64,000 nucleotides of DNA from positions 1,860,001 to 1,924,000 of the forward strand of contig NZ_JAGIPG010000001.1 of NCBI RefSeq assembly GCF_017877055.1, given 5' to 3'. Position 1 is the first letter of the stretch. Every line of letters starts with the position of its first letter. The notes below the pieces were generated by a model, which saw only the letters and a program-made list of their open reading frames with translations, was not told the origin of the DNA and searched no databases. The stretch is from Neorhizobium galegae. Lineage in GTDB: Bacteria > Pseudomonadota > Alphaproteobacteria > Rhizobiales > Rhizobiaceae. The translations under genes and the position numbers were made by a program. This document shows, in pieces, positions 27,901-36,050 of this stretch.

Positions 27901-30900
27901 GGCGAACGCCTCGAACAGGCCGTCGGTGGTGCAAGCAGCCGCATCGAAACGGCGCTCGCAACCGGCGCCCAGCGTTTCGAAACGGGCATGGCGGACGGGC
28001 TGGAGCGCGTCGAAGCCGTGCTCGGCTCGACGCAGGAGCGCATTGCCGCAACCATCGGCCTTGGCCATCAGCAGCTCGAAACGACGCTCGGTTCCGGCTA
28101 CGAGCAGATTCGTGACACTCTCGAAGAGCGTACCCACTCGATTGCCAGCACGCTCGGCGAAGCACAGAGCCAGATCGGCTCCCTGATGGAGGATCAGGTG
28201 ACGTCGCTCGGCACTTCGATTGCGGCAAGTGCCGGAATGCTGGAAATGTCGCTCGAAACCCAGCAGACTGCTCTGCGCGACGCGATCGATACGGCAGGCC
28301 AGTCTCTCGAAGAACGTCTGCGCGACAATGTCGGTACGCTCGCCGTCAGGCTTTCCGATGCCGCCGGCGAGATCGGCCGCTCGGCCGACGCCTTCTCCAA
28401 CCGCATCCGCCAAACCGTCGGCGGTGTCCAGGAGGCACTCGAGGAAACCGGCAGCCGCATCGAATCGACCTTCGGCGGGCTCGAAGGCCGCATCCGGGGC
28501 GAGATTCTCGAAGCGGCCCAGCTGGTCGACGAAGCCGGCGGCAATCTCTCGGCAACGCTCATCAACCGCACGGCCGACCTGGAACGTGTCGCCGTCGAGG
28601 CCTCTGACCGCATCACCGAGACCATGGACGGCCGCACCGCCCGTATCGAGGAGCGCCTCGGCACGATCGACCGCGCGCTGACGATCGGCCTCGACAACGT
28701 CACCAAGACCATCGAAAGCAAGGCCGTCGGCCTCGCCTCGACATTGCGCGAAGCGGTCGGTGCCGCGGCCCAGAGCATGGACAGCGAAGCCACCCGTTCC
28801 GCCGAAGTGCTGGCGCGTGCCGGTGCGGAATTCACCGAGGAACTTACTAACCGCAACGCCGAATTCACCAGGGCGATCGAGGAACGTTCGACCCAGATCG
28901 TCGGCCGGATTTCGGAAACCCAGAACCGGCTTGCCGGCCAGGCGGCAACCGTAGCGCTTGCCTTCTCGGAAGCCGGCAATGCGATCGTCCACAAGGTCGC
29001 GGAGGCCGACAGCCTGGTGAAACGCCAGGTGACGGCAATCTCGGAGGCGCTTGACGAGGCGCAGAAGGCGCTCGACTCGCGTGGCGACGGCATCCGCACC
29101 ACGCTCGCCGATACCGCAAGCCAGCTCGACACCGCCATGGACGCCGTCGATCGCGCACTCGCGGCCCGCGGCGACGCCATCCACACGGCCCTCGATGCCC
29201 GTGCCCGCGATCTGAACTCCATGCTCGCCGGCCGCTCGGCTGAATTGGCACGCCTTCTCGATGAAAAGGCAAAGCCGATGGTCGAGGAATATGCCGCGAC
29301 TGGCCGTACCGCCATCGAGCAGATGACGACCGCTGCCCAGCAGGGTGCGGAGCGGCTCTCGGCCGTGGCGCAAGAAACGACGGCACGGCTGTCTTCTGCC
29401 GCAGAAGAGACGACCGCGCGGCTTTCTTCCGCCACGGAAGAATCGACGGCACGCATCCGCAATGAGAACTCCGCGCTCGTCGATGCGATCGCCGCGCGGA
29501 CCAACGAGACGCTCGCCGCCATCACCCAGCGGACCGAAAGTGCCGCCGGCACCATGCGTCACGTCGAACAGGGCCTGTCGTTCAGTGTCAACAGCCTCAT
29601 CGACAAGCTGGCCGAAAGCAATTCGAACATTTCCGCGATGGTCCATGAGACAGCGAAGGAACTCGGCAGTACCGCCGATGCCGTCGCCCATCACCTTTCG
29701 GAAGCCGACCGCAAGCTCAGCGTCACGGCCAACCGGTTCGTCCAGTCGGCAACCAACTCCGCTGATATCGTTTCCGGCTCGACCCGCATGCTCGAAGACA
29801 ATATCGGGCGGATGTCGGACGTCTTCGGCAATACGCTCGAGCAGGTCAGCAGCCTCGTGGGCCGTTTCGACGACCACTCAAGGGTGCTTGTCGAAGCATC
29901 CGAGCTCCTCGGTGCAGCACAGTCCAACCTCGTCAGCACGCTGGACGAACGCCAGAACGCGCTTCGCATCCTGTCGACCGGCCTGGTCAAGCGTTCCGAG
30001 GAAATCGAGACGACGATGCGCAGCCTGACGACCCTCGTCGACGGCGCTTTCGAACGGGCGGAAGAACGTTCGCTGCAGGTCGGGTCACGGCTTCGCGAAA
30101 GCCTGCACGCCTCGTTTGCCGATATCGGCCGGACGCTCGGGGAAACCCAGCATCGCGCCGAAGTGACAGCCGATGCTATGCGTGAAGCGCTGATCAGCGC
30201 CGGCAGCGATGCCAACCACGCCATCGAGACGACGCTGTCGGACGCCGAGAGGCGCACCCGCGATCTTTCCGAGCGGATGCGCGGCAGCATCTCGCAGTCG
30301 CTGAGCGACGTCGAGCAGCTGCTGTCGGATGCCACAACCCGCTCCGGCAGTGCCGCGGAACAGCTGCGCGATACGCTCAGGGAATCGGTCGAGGAAGCCA
30401 TTAACCGCTTTGCCGGCGCGACCGACGAAATCCGCCGGTCGGCGCAGGATATCCGTCGCGAGCTGGATACGACCCGCACCGAACTCAAGCGCGGCGCGTT
30501 CGACCTGCCGGAAGAAGCCAAGGAAAGCGCCGCCGCCATGCGGCGTGCCGTCGCCGAGCAGATCAAGGCACTGCAGGATATCTCGGCGCTGGTCGGCCGC
30601 TCGACCCAGAACTTCGAGATCTCCGAAGCTTCGGCACCGCGCCAGGCGCCGGCTCCCGCTCCGCAGCCGGCCCCTGCCCGTCCTCAGCCTGCTGCAGCAG
30701 CCATCCCGCAGCCGGCTCCGCCCGCACCCCGCAACGATCCGTATGCTGGAAACGCGCTGCGCGGAACGCTGCCGCTCGATCGGCAGGCGCCCGTTCCCCG
30801 TTCACCGGAGCCGCGCGGCACCGACGGCGGCTGGATCAGCGACCTGTTGCGCGGCGCATCGCGCGACGAGGTGACGGATACCCCGGCGGCACCCCGTCAG

Positions 30901-31320
30901 CAGCCACAGCAGGCACCGCGTGCCGCCGAACCGGCCCCAGCCCCGCGTGGCAACGGTGACAACCGCAACCCGCGCCACATGGTGGAATCGCTGAATTCGC
31001 TGTCGGTCGATATCGCCCGGGCCATCGATCATGACGCATCGGTCGACCTGTGGCGGCGTTACCAGCGCGGCGAGCGTGACGTCTTCACCCGTCGCCTCTA
31101 CACGCTGAAGGGTCAGCAGACCTTCGACGAGATCAAGCGCAAGTACGACCGCGAACCGGAATTCCGCACCGCCGTCGACCGCTATATCGCCGATTTCGAA
31201 AAGCTGCTCGCCGACGTCGCCCGCACCGACCGCGACAAGACAGTCACCCAAAGCTACCTCACCTCGGATACGGGCAAGGTCTACACGATGCTGGCCCACG
31301 CCGCCGGCCGGTTCAACTAA
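24943..31320 (+). CDS. rgsE: Growth Pole Ring protein (GPR/RgsE), giant membrane-anchored repeat coiled-coil protein
   Basis: 2125 residues from ATG 24943 (GAGG 9 bases upstream). In Agrobacterium the homologous, similarly sized protein forms a ring at the growing pole and is needed for polar growth and rod shape. Visible parts: polar N-terminus (1-100), two membrane helices (about 107-127 and 145-168), then some 1600 residues of amphipathic helix on an 11-residue period. Fifteen consecutive hendecads fill residues 558-722, and 66-residue units (6 x 11) follow at about 791-933. Then come a Pro/Ala linker (about 1900-1960) and a folded C-terminal domain (about 2000-2125) with LWRRYQRGERDVFTRRLYTL. 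It is sometimes called kinesin- or apolipoprotein-like; it has no motor domain. Confidence 0.9.
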   Translation: MAKNPSSESIDETAFQALEDALKINFNDDQSRQRSVPHASEARVSDTNKPRQTQYQDDAAESYRSAATETAAKSPTFQPANDAGKRSSTAILRTLEGGAMRSSIRNAVIVSILWAIGGIALGQMIYGNQLWQITSVEGVLAAPGIVALAVCILVPIMLFFAFAIMMARAQDLRTAARSMAEVALRLSDPETVASERIMSVGQAVRREVSAMNEGIERTIARAAELETLVHSEVNALERSFTDNELRVRGLVHELGAERDAIVNHAERIRSSIVGAHDQLKEELSLATEEISIRLATSGEAFASMIETRGAALMEKSNAAGEALGSLLTTKTENLLQTLNSSGFALAHEFDERMEAINTVLSQRGQALLNEFQTRASSLDANTEKLNAALADRTRQLNETLLARTKEITDGLAESEQTLTGSLGGILAALNSSLEEKSSSFRQNLQSTVEDVVLDLDMRSGFFEERLQTTVGLLSTTFDDSISQFTSAFDQRAGTLDSKLMDSLARINETVASGSEAIENILSSSVERISSSLTDQSLALETTLGTGQEMLDAMLGSRSRELSDALSARSTEIQDTLASRATEIEGALTTHTGELQEVLGSRTSQLRDVLGTRTSELQSVLVSRTEELQEALGTRTGELQSVLTAGTGELHETLGARTTELQDVLTTRTGELQNVLASGSGELQDVIGARTTELQDALALRTDELKDVFASGTGELHAGFASAHQNIEATLAERSSSLLGTLSDNQAKFEQSLAIRSGAIVAALSGSHDHLTEVLSQKSSAIETLMSGAPERLAGMFDEKSEHIARTLAASEQRLGDELGRRASQMQSSLDANRERISEILEDKSMEIATSFALGEDRLAGMLDEKSESITRALTETEQRMSGDLARRTSEIHEALGVNREKLAEILDDKSMEIATSFALGEDRLAGMLDEKSTAIANTFIDADVRIEQSFADRAEAIRNAYADNQLNLDLSLETRTAELARLLESGGERLEQAVGGASSRIETALATGAQRFETGMADGLERVEAVLGSTQERIAATIGLGHQQLETTLGSGYEQIRDTLEERTHSIASTLGEAQSQIGSLMEDQVTSLGTSIAASAGMLEMSLETQQTALRDAIDTAGQSLEERLRDNVGTLAVRLSDAAGEIGRSADAFSNRIRQTVGGVQEALEETGSRIESTFGGLEGRIRGEILEAAQLVDEAGGNLSATLINRTADLERVAVEASDRITETMDGRTARIEERLGTIDRALTIGLDNVTKTIESKAVGLASTLREAVGAAAQSMDSEATRSAEVLARAGAEFTEELTNRNAEFTRAIEERSTQIVGRISETQNRLAGQAATVALAFSEAGNAIVHKVAEADSLVKRQVTAISEALDEAQKALDSRGDGIRTTLADTASQLDTAMDAVDRALAARGDAIHTALDARARDLNSMLAGRSAELARLLDEKAKPMVEEYAATGRTAIEQMTTAAQQGAERLSAVAQETTARLSSAAEETTARLSSATEESTARIRNENSALVDAIAARTNETLAAITQRTESAAGTMRHVEQGLSFSVNSLIDKLAESNSNISAMVHETAKELGSTADAVAHHLSEADRKLSVTANRFVQSATNSADIVSGSTRMLEDNIGRMSDVFGNTLEQVSSLVGRFDDHSRVLVEASELLGAAQSNLVSTLDERQNALRILSTGLVKRSEEIETTMRSLTTLVDGAFERAEERSLQVGSRLRESLHASFADIGRTLGETQHRAEVTADAMREALISAGSDANHAIETTLSDAERRTRDLSERMRGSISQSLSDVEQLLSDATTRSGSAAEQLRDTLRESVEEAINRFAGATDEIRRSAQDIRRELDTTRTELKRGAFDLPEEAKESAAAMRRAVAEQIKALQDISALVGRSTQNFEISEASAPRQAPAPAPQPAPARPQPAAAAIPQPAPPAPRNDPYAGNALRGTLPLDRQAPVPRSPEPRGTDGGWISDLLRGASRDEVTDTPAAPRQQPQQAPRAAEPAPAPRGNGDNRNPRHMVESLNSLSVDIARAIDHDASVDLWRRYQRGERDVFTRRLYTLKGQQTFDEIKRKYDREPEFRTAVDRYIADFEKLLADVARTDRDKTVTQSYLTSDTGKVYTMLAHAAGRFN
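26614..27108 (+). repeat. Fifteen tandem 33-bp units coding 11-residue repeats inside rgsE
   Basis: Exactly 15 x 33 bases. Typical units read TGELQEVLGSR, TSELQSVLVSR and TTELQDVLTTR: a polar T/S at position 1, E-L at 3-4, L at 8, R or G at 11. DNA copies are diverged in third positions but still clearly related. Confidence 0.93.
27313..27741 (+). repeat. 198-bp tandem repeat (66 residues) inside rgsE, two full copies and a partial third
   Basis: Units start at 27313, 27511 and 27709, each with RLAGM(F/L)DEKS. Copies one and two share long identical stretches such as DKSMEIATSFALGED. The 66-residue period equals six hendecads. Confidence 0.92.
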
Positions 31321-31345
31321 GAGCCGGCTCTGACATACGAAGACA

Positions 31346-31373
31346 AAAGGCCGCCTTTCGGGGCGGCTTTTTT
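31346..31373 (+). terminator. Terminator of rgsE
   Basis: Stem AAAGGCCGCC with GGCGGCTTTT and a 6-base loop, then a T6 run, 25 bases after the stop codon. Confidence 0.88.
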
Positions 31374-31422
31374 ATTAAGATCTGTAAAAAATTCAGAACT
31401 TGAGTTGCTGGTCTCGCCGAGT

Positions 31423-31871
31423 TCAGGCGCTCGCCTCATCCGGGTGAACGATATGCTTCGCTCCCTGCGGCATCGTGTTGATAAGGCCACGGAGAGGCCG
31501 GGGCTTCAGGTCGAACGCATTCAGATCATCCCGCGTCGGCAGCACTCACCGAAACTCCAGATCTGCGTCACCGTCACGGCTGCGATGGACGATCCCGTGG
31601 TCGTCGAATGCCAGCGGCCGCGAAAGTTCCGCCTCGAAATAGAAGCCGATCTCATGGGTTTTCCGACCGCCGAGCTCAAAGAAATTTTCGATCACGAAGC
31701 GGAGCGGTCCTCATGAAATTCGACACGTCCGCCGGGCAAGGCCCAGAAGGGATCGTTGACGGCCCGGTGGATCAGAATATGCCGGTGGGACCAGATCAGC
31801 GCATCGGCCCGGAACTGGAAGCGCGAGACGCCGCGGTCCAGGACGATCATCGTCCGGGTGTAATCATCCAT
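31423..31871 (-). pseudogene. Decayed NUDIX hydrolase gene, Nudix box lost
   Basis: Reading the minus strand from ATG 31871 gives a NUDIX N-terminus (RFQFRADALIWSHRHILIHR, then FWALPGGRVEF) up to HED at about 31710. The frame then breaks. In another frame the text resumes with VIENFFELGGRKTHEIGFYF and runs on to LEFR, a stop (TGA where family members have Trp), then VLPTRDDLNAFDLKPRPLRG to the natural end near 31423. The segment that should hold the catalytic REUXEE helix is missing. At least one out-of-frame deletion and one nonsense change make it non-functional. Confidence 0.8.
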
Positions 31872-31891
31872 GGCTTCAACACCACCTTTTC

Positions 31892-31938
31892 GGGGCGACG
31901 GGGCAACGGACAACGGGTAACGGACAACGGGGCGACGG
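31892..31938. repeat. Short GC-rich direct repeats before the NUDIX pseudogene
   Basis: AACGGACAACGGG occurs twice with a 14-base period (31905-31917 and 31919-31931), flanked on both sides by GGGGCGACGG. Origin unknown. Confidence 0.6.
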
Positions 31939-32032
31939 TTCGAAGGTGCCGGTCGACGCATATCGCGACGGTAAGGCGGCTGATCCGAACCCGCCCTGCT
32001 AGGTGGTGCGACGCCCGGGGAACCCAGGCGGT

Positions 32033-32683
32033 TTATTTCTTTTGATTGCCCGCAAAAGCGGCCGTCAAGCCAAGGCCGATGTAGACGAAACCACTGACCC
32101 AGCGTTCAGCCTTGAGGTAGACGGGACTGCGCTTCAGCCAGTTGCCGGCCGTGCCGGCAGCAAGTGCATAGGTGCTATCCGTCAGAATACCAATCACCGT
32201 GTAGAGAATCCCGAGAAAAGCGATCTGCATCGCCACGTGGCCACGGTCGACCTCAACGAACTGCGGCAGGAAAGCCAGAAAGAACAGCGCTGTTTTTGGA
32301 TTGAGGAGGTTGACTATAAAGCCCTCGCGAAAGAGGCGCATGCGGCTGCGCACTGGCAAGTCGCTCTCGACGCCGGGAATGTCCGAGGGGCCGAAGAGCT
32401 TCTTGAGGCCAAGCCAGATCAGGTAGGCCGCGCCAGCATACTTCACTACGCTGAAGGCCAGCGCAGACGATGCCAGGAGCGCCGACAACCCCACAGCGGC
32501 GGCAACGACGTGAACAAGTGTGGCCGTGTGGATGCCAAGGATTGAAACGAGGCCGGCAGAACGGCCCTGCTCGACCGAGCGCGCGAAGATGTAAAGGACT
32601 GCCGGTCCCGGCACGAGAAGCAGCACCAGCGTGGCGCTGACGAACAGGCCGAGATTGGCTGCACTGGGAATTGCCAAATCCAT
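32033..32683 (-). CDS. LysE/RhtB family amino-acid exporter
   Basis: Inner-membrane exporter of the LysE superfamily, 216 residues from ATG 32683, which has GGAG upstream; the frame extends to 32764 but the added residues are not family-like. Family marks: SATLVLLLVPGPAVLYI near the start (the PGP motif) and GFIVNLLNPKTALFFLAFLPQFV in the middle. About six helices. Substrate unknown, probably an amino acid or homoserine lactone. It lies between two patches of decayed DNA. Confidence 0.88.
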   Translation of the reverse strand: MDLAIPSAANLGLFVSATLVLLLVPGPAVLYIFARSVEQGRSAGLVSILGIHTATLVHVVAAAVGLSALLASSALAFSVVKYAGAAYLIWLGLKKLFGPSDIPGVESDLPVRSRMRLFREGFIVNLLNPKTALFFLAFLPQFVEVDRGHVAMQIAFLGILYTVIGILTDSTYALAAGTAGNWLKRSPVYLKAERWVSGFVYIGLGLTAAFAGNQKK

Positions 32684-32892
32684 GATTGTCTTGCTCCAAC
32701 TCCTATTACCGTAGCGATAACATTGAGCTGCGTCCAAGGCTAGATAAGCCTGCGGTGTTGTCACCGACAGCTATTGCAAGATGGGACTTTCAGCTTCGTG
32801 AACTTCTGCTGTCGGCGACCTTATTGGGGCTGTCTGCCGACTGGCTGCTTGGATGCTTTCACATCGCGCCGGATTCTGATTCAGGACTCACC

Positions 32893-33165
32893 ATGAGCCA
32901 ATATGACCTGACAGATTTTGAATGGCGCGTGATCGAGCCGCTTTTAACCAACAAGCCAAGAGGTGTGCCGCTCAACCACCTCAGCCAACGTACGATCGCG
33001 CTGGCTGACAACGCCTCTACCGCGAGCCCAACTTCATTGAGCGCTGTCTCCACGCTGGAGCACTTCCGCCACGTCGTTACCCGATACGACAAGCTCGCCG
33101 TCAACTTCCTCCCATGGTTCAACTGGCCTCGTTACAGTTGTGGCTCCGCGCTTATGATACCACGG
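32893..33165 (+). pseudogene. IS5-family transposase remnant
   Basis: ATG 32893 begins with MSQYDLTDFEWRVIEPLL, the exact N-terminal style of IS5-group transposases, for about 26 codons. Then the central catalytic part is absent and the C-terminal end follows in pieces: LYREPNFIERC in one frame, STLEHFRHVVTRYDKLAVNFL in a second, MVQLASLQLWLRAYDTTA in a third. So there is a large internal deletion plus at least two small frameshifts. No stop or right inverted repeat remains; the element is cut off about 10 bases from the stop codon of the next gene. Confidence 0.82.
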
Positions 33166-33172
33166 CCGCTTA

Positions 33173-33769
33173 TCACATCGATTTCAGCGACCAGTCGACG
33201 ATCTGGGCGCCGACCTTTGCGAAAGCGCGATCCAGCGCCTCGATGAAATCGCGGTTCTCGGCGCCGGAGACTGGGGCGGTCGCCTTGAACACGCTCTGGG
33301 CGCGCACCGTGCCGTTGCGGTCGTTGAGGATTTTTGCCGAGATTTCGACGTTGGCGAGACGCGGGCTACCGGCGGTGACCTCGAAGGCACGGATATCCGT
33401 CACGACCTGATAGTCGATCGCAAGACCCTGCCCCGGCTTACCGACGCCGCCGAGGCGGCCGGAGTTTTCGAAGGCTTCGACCAGCTTCGACTGGACGAGG
33501 GCCGGAAGCCGGTCGCCCCAGCGGGAATCCGCAAGATACTGGATTTCGGACGGCGAGACGCGCACCACGACCTGTTCACTGTTCAGCAATTTCAGCGCCG
33601 TCGGTTCGGGCACGAGGATCTGTCGGTTGCGGGCGGAGACGCCCTGGCCGGACGGCGTGATCGACAGATCGAACGTGTCGTTGTTCGCCTTGCTGCCGCA
33701 GCCGCTCACCAGAGCCGCAATCAGCGGCAAGGCAAGCAGAGCCGAGGCGCGGGTCGCCGCACGTCGCAT
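33173..33769 (-). CDS. ABC-type transport auxiliary lipoprotein (PqiC/LinN-like)
   Basis: Outer-membrane-anchored lipoprotein expected to receive lipids from the MCE protein. 198 residues from ATG 33769, with GGAG 6 bases upstream; ATG 33790 is an alternative. A signal peptide ends in the lipobox LVSGC. The mature part has the family pattern LNSEQVVVRVSPSEIQYLADSRWGDRLPALVQ-like text typical of DUF330-type proteins. Last gene of the mlaE-mlaF-mlaD operon, 56 bases after mlaD. The IS remnant abuts its 3' end but leaves it intact. Confidence 0.85.
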   Translation of the reverse strand: MRRAATRASALLALPLIAALVSGCGSKANNDTFDLSITPSGQGVSARNRQILVPEPTALKLLNSEQVVVRVSPSEIQYLADSRWGDRLPALVQSKLVEAFENSGRLGGVGKPGQGLAIDYQVVTDIRAFEVTAGSPRLANVEISAKILNDRNGTVRAQSVFKATAPVSGAENRDFIEALDRAFAKVGAQIVDWSLKSM

Positions 33770-33825
33770 CAGGAACTCCGAACCGGTCATTAAAACCCCA
33801 CTGTCAAACACTGAAAACGCCCAGC

Positions 33826-35196
33826 TTACCGCCGCGTCCTGCCGTCATATTCCTTCACCGTCTCGCCGCCGAAGATCAGCCGCTGCGGATTCTGGTCGAA
33901 ATTGGTGATCGTCTGGTCGAGCGACTGCACCGTGCGGCGCGCGTCGTTGACCAGCGTCTGTATGTCCCTCAGGCCGCTTGCCGAAAAGCGCGAGAGGTTG
34001 TCGGCGATCGGTCCGACCCGCGCGTTGATGTTGTCGGCGACGGTGCGGAAGGATTCCAGCGTCTTGCGCGCCTCGGCGAACAGGCCTTGCGAGTCGTCGC
34101 TCGAAACAAGCCCGTCCACCTTGGCCAGAATGCCGTCGACACGGCTCGAAGCGTCGTTGAGCTTTTTGGCCAGATCGGTGAAATCGCCGATCGCGCGGTC
34201 TATATCGTCCTTGCGATGCGCGAAATTGTCGACCACGCTTCGGGCCGAACCGATGGTCTGGCGGGCATCCTCGGAAGCGGCGGTAATATTGCGGATCGTC
34301 GTCGCGACCTGATCGGTATTGACCGCGCTCAGTACGCCATCTGCGCGCCTCATAAGGGTCTGGGCGTCGGAACCCACTTTTTCGAAGTTGGCGGCAGCAT
34401 TCCTGACATTGGTCACCACGTCGTCGAATTTATCCGAGGCAATGGCGATATTGCGGGTGGCGCGCTCGGTATTGGAAACGACAGCGTTGATCTTTTCCGC
34501 GTCGATCGCCTTCACCAGCCGTTCGGCCGCGGCCAGGGTGGAGTTCAGCGTTCCGGAGACCCGGTCGATCGTCCCCGAGAGCGTCGACAGGCTGTTCAGG
34601 AACTTGTCGATACTGTCTGAATTCTGGGCGAGCGCCGAGGTGAAGGTTTCCACATTGCGGATGGTCTGGGTCAGCGGACCTCGCGCATCGGCGACAAAGC
34701 CCTGGATATCGCCAATCGCCGCGTCTGCACGGTCGAGGATCTTGTCGGCGGTGGCGAGCAGGTTGGTGACGCTCGATTGCTCGGCGATCAGCACGGCCGG
34801 ACGGCCGTTCTCGATCGATTTCTGGAGGATGTTCTCCTCGCCCTTGGCACCGCCCGAAAGCTCGATATAGGCAGCCCCCGTCAGGCCCTGCACTTCGAGT
34901 GCGGCCTGGGTGGACTGATAGACAGGCGCATCAGCTCGCACTTCCGTGAATGCGATCGAATAACGGGGATCGTCCGGGTCGATCGTGAGGCTGCGCACCG
35001 AACCGACCGGAATACCGTTGAAGCGAACCGGAGAGCCAACCGACAATCCGTTCGCCGAGCCCGGGATGCGGATCGCCAGTTCGGCCGTCGGTCCGCCGCG
35101 GCCGGATTGCGCCATCCAGTAGACGAAGCCGAAAGCGGCAGCGATCACCAGCAAGGTGAAGAAACCGACAATGGCGTAGTTGGCTCTGGTTTCCAT
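33826..35196 (-). CDS. mlaD: MCE-domain periplasmic lipid transport protein MlaD-like
   Basis: 456 residues: one N-terminal anchor helix (about 7-29), one MCE domain (about 38-120, with SPVRFNGIPVGSVRSL and EVQGLTGAAYIELSGG), then about 300 residues of helical sequence that could form a long coiled coil or tube reaching toward the outer membrane. It is far longer than E. coli MlaD (about 180 residues) and resembles LinM/PqiB-style single-MCE proteins. It starts 8 bases after mlaF, in an operon with permease, ATPase and lipoprotein. Confidence 0.92.
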   Translation of the reverse strand: METRANYAIVGFFTLLVIAAAFGFVYWMAQSGRGGPTAELAIRIPGSANGLSVGSPVRFNGIPVGSVRSLTIDPDDPRYSIAFTEVRADAPVYQSTQAALEVQGLTGAAYIELSGGAKGEENILQKSIENGRPAVLIAEQSSVTNLLATADKILDRADAAIGDIQGFVADARGPLTQTIRNVETFTSALAQNSDSIDKFLNSLSTLSGTIDRVSGTLNSTLAAAERLVKAIDAEKINAVVSNTERATRNIAIASDKFDDVVTNVRNAAANFEKVGSDAQTLMRRADGVLSAVNTDQVATTIRNITAASEDARQTIGSARSVVDNFAHRKDDIDRAIGDFTDLAKKLNDASSRVDGILAKVDGLVSSDDSQGLFAEARKTLESFRTVADNINARVGPIADNLSRFSASGLRDIQTLVNDARRTVQSLDQTITNFDQNPQRLIFGGETVKEYDGRTRR

Positions 35197-35204
35197 GGAT
35201 TACG

Positions 35205-36050
35205 TCACTCTTCTACTTCTGCCGCAGGCTGCTTTTCTTGGACCACGACTGACCGCGCCCGCTTGCCGCGGAAATAGGACTGTACCCATGGATCGTCACA
35301 GGCAAACATATCCTCAAGCGTACCCTCGACCAAGACCCGTTTCTCTCCGAGCACAGCAATTCTGTCGCAGACCGAGAAAAGACTATCGAGGTCGTGTGTC
35401 ACCATGTAGACGGTCAAGCCCAGCGTATCGCGCAGCCTGGCGATCAGCGCGTCGAAATCGGCAGCGCCGATCGGGTCGAGGCCGGAGGTCGGCTCATCGA
35501 GGAAAACGAGGTCCGGATCGAGCGCCAGGGCACGTGCAAGTGCAGCGCGCTTGATCATGCCGCCGGACAGTTCGGACGGATACTTGTCGGCCGCATCGGG
35601 TGGCAGACCGACCATCTCGATCTTCAGGTAGGCGAGTTCGTCCATCAGCGACTGCGGCAGATCGAGATATTCGCGCATCGGCAGCTGGATGTTTTCCTTC
35701 ACCGTCAGGGCCGAGAACAGCGCTCCGTGCTGGAAGAGTACGCCAAGCCGCGTGTCGAGCGCCATGCGCTCGTCTTCCGCGACAGTGTCGTAGTCGGCGC
35801 CGAGAATGTGGATCGTGCCGGAACGGTGCGGCAGCAGGCCGAGGACGGTGCGCATCAGCACCGATTTTCCGGTGCCGGACGCGCCGACGAATCCCAGGAT
35901 CTCGCCACGATAGATGTCCAGGTTCAGGTGGTCGAGCACCAGCTTTTCTCCGAAGCCGACCGTCAGGTCGCGGACCGACAGCACCACCTGCCGGCCATTC
36001 GACTTGTCCCTGATCGCGGTCTGCGGCACCTCTTCCAAACCGTTCTCCAT
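35205..36050 (-). CDS. mlaF: MCE lipid transporter ATPase MlaF-like
   Basis: ABC ATPase of the MCE transport complex, inner-membrane associated, 281 residues. Walker A GASGTGKS at 56-63, signature ELSGGM, Walker B LVFLDEPTSGLDP, and the switch His in VTHDLDS. The FVGASGTGKSVL pattern is typical of the MlaF/Ttg2A class. Its start overlaps the last base of mlaE, so the two are coupled. Confidence 0.95.
   Translation of the reverse strand: MENGLEEVPQTAIRDKSNGRQVVLSVRDLTVGFGEKLVLDHLNLDIYRGEILGFVGASGTGKSVLMRTVLGLLPHRSGTIHILGADYDTVAEDERMALDTRLGVLFQHGALFSALTVKENIQLPMREYLDLPQSLMDELAYLKIEMVGLPPDAADKYPSELSGGMIKRAALARALALDPDLVFLDEPTSGLDPIGAADFDALIARLRDTLGLTVYMVTHDLDSLFSVCDRIAVLGEKRVLVEGTLEDMFACDDPWVQSYFRGKRARSVVVQEKQPAAEVEE

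Noticed and set aside
25750..29877. A 1375-codon open frame antisense to rgsE
   Set aside because: It arises from the strong third-position GC bias and repeat structure of the sense gene; its translation is low-complexity and matches no family, while the sense protein is clearly real.
24943..31320. Kinesin-like or apolipoprotein annotation for the giant protein
   Set aside because: No P-loop motor domain is present; the similarity is only to helical repeats. Growth Pole Ring family fits size, membrane helices and C-terminal domain.
31405..31716. A 103-codon plus-strand frame
   Set aside because: It is the complement of the NUDIX pseudogene, whose minus-strand text is family-like.
32686..32892. 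N-terminal extension of the transposase-like frame
   Set aside because: The 69 codons before ATG 32893 resemble no transposase and overlap the divergent promoter of the LysE gene.
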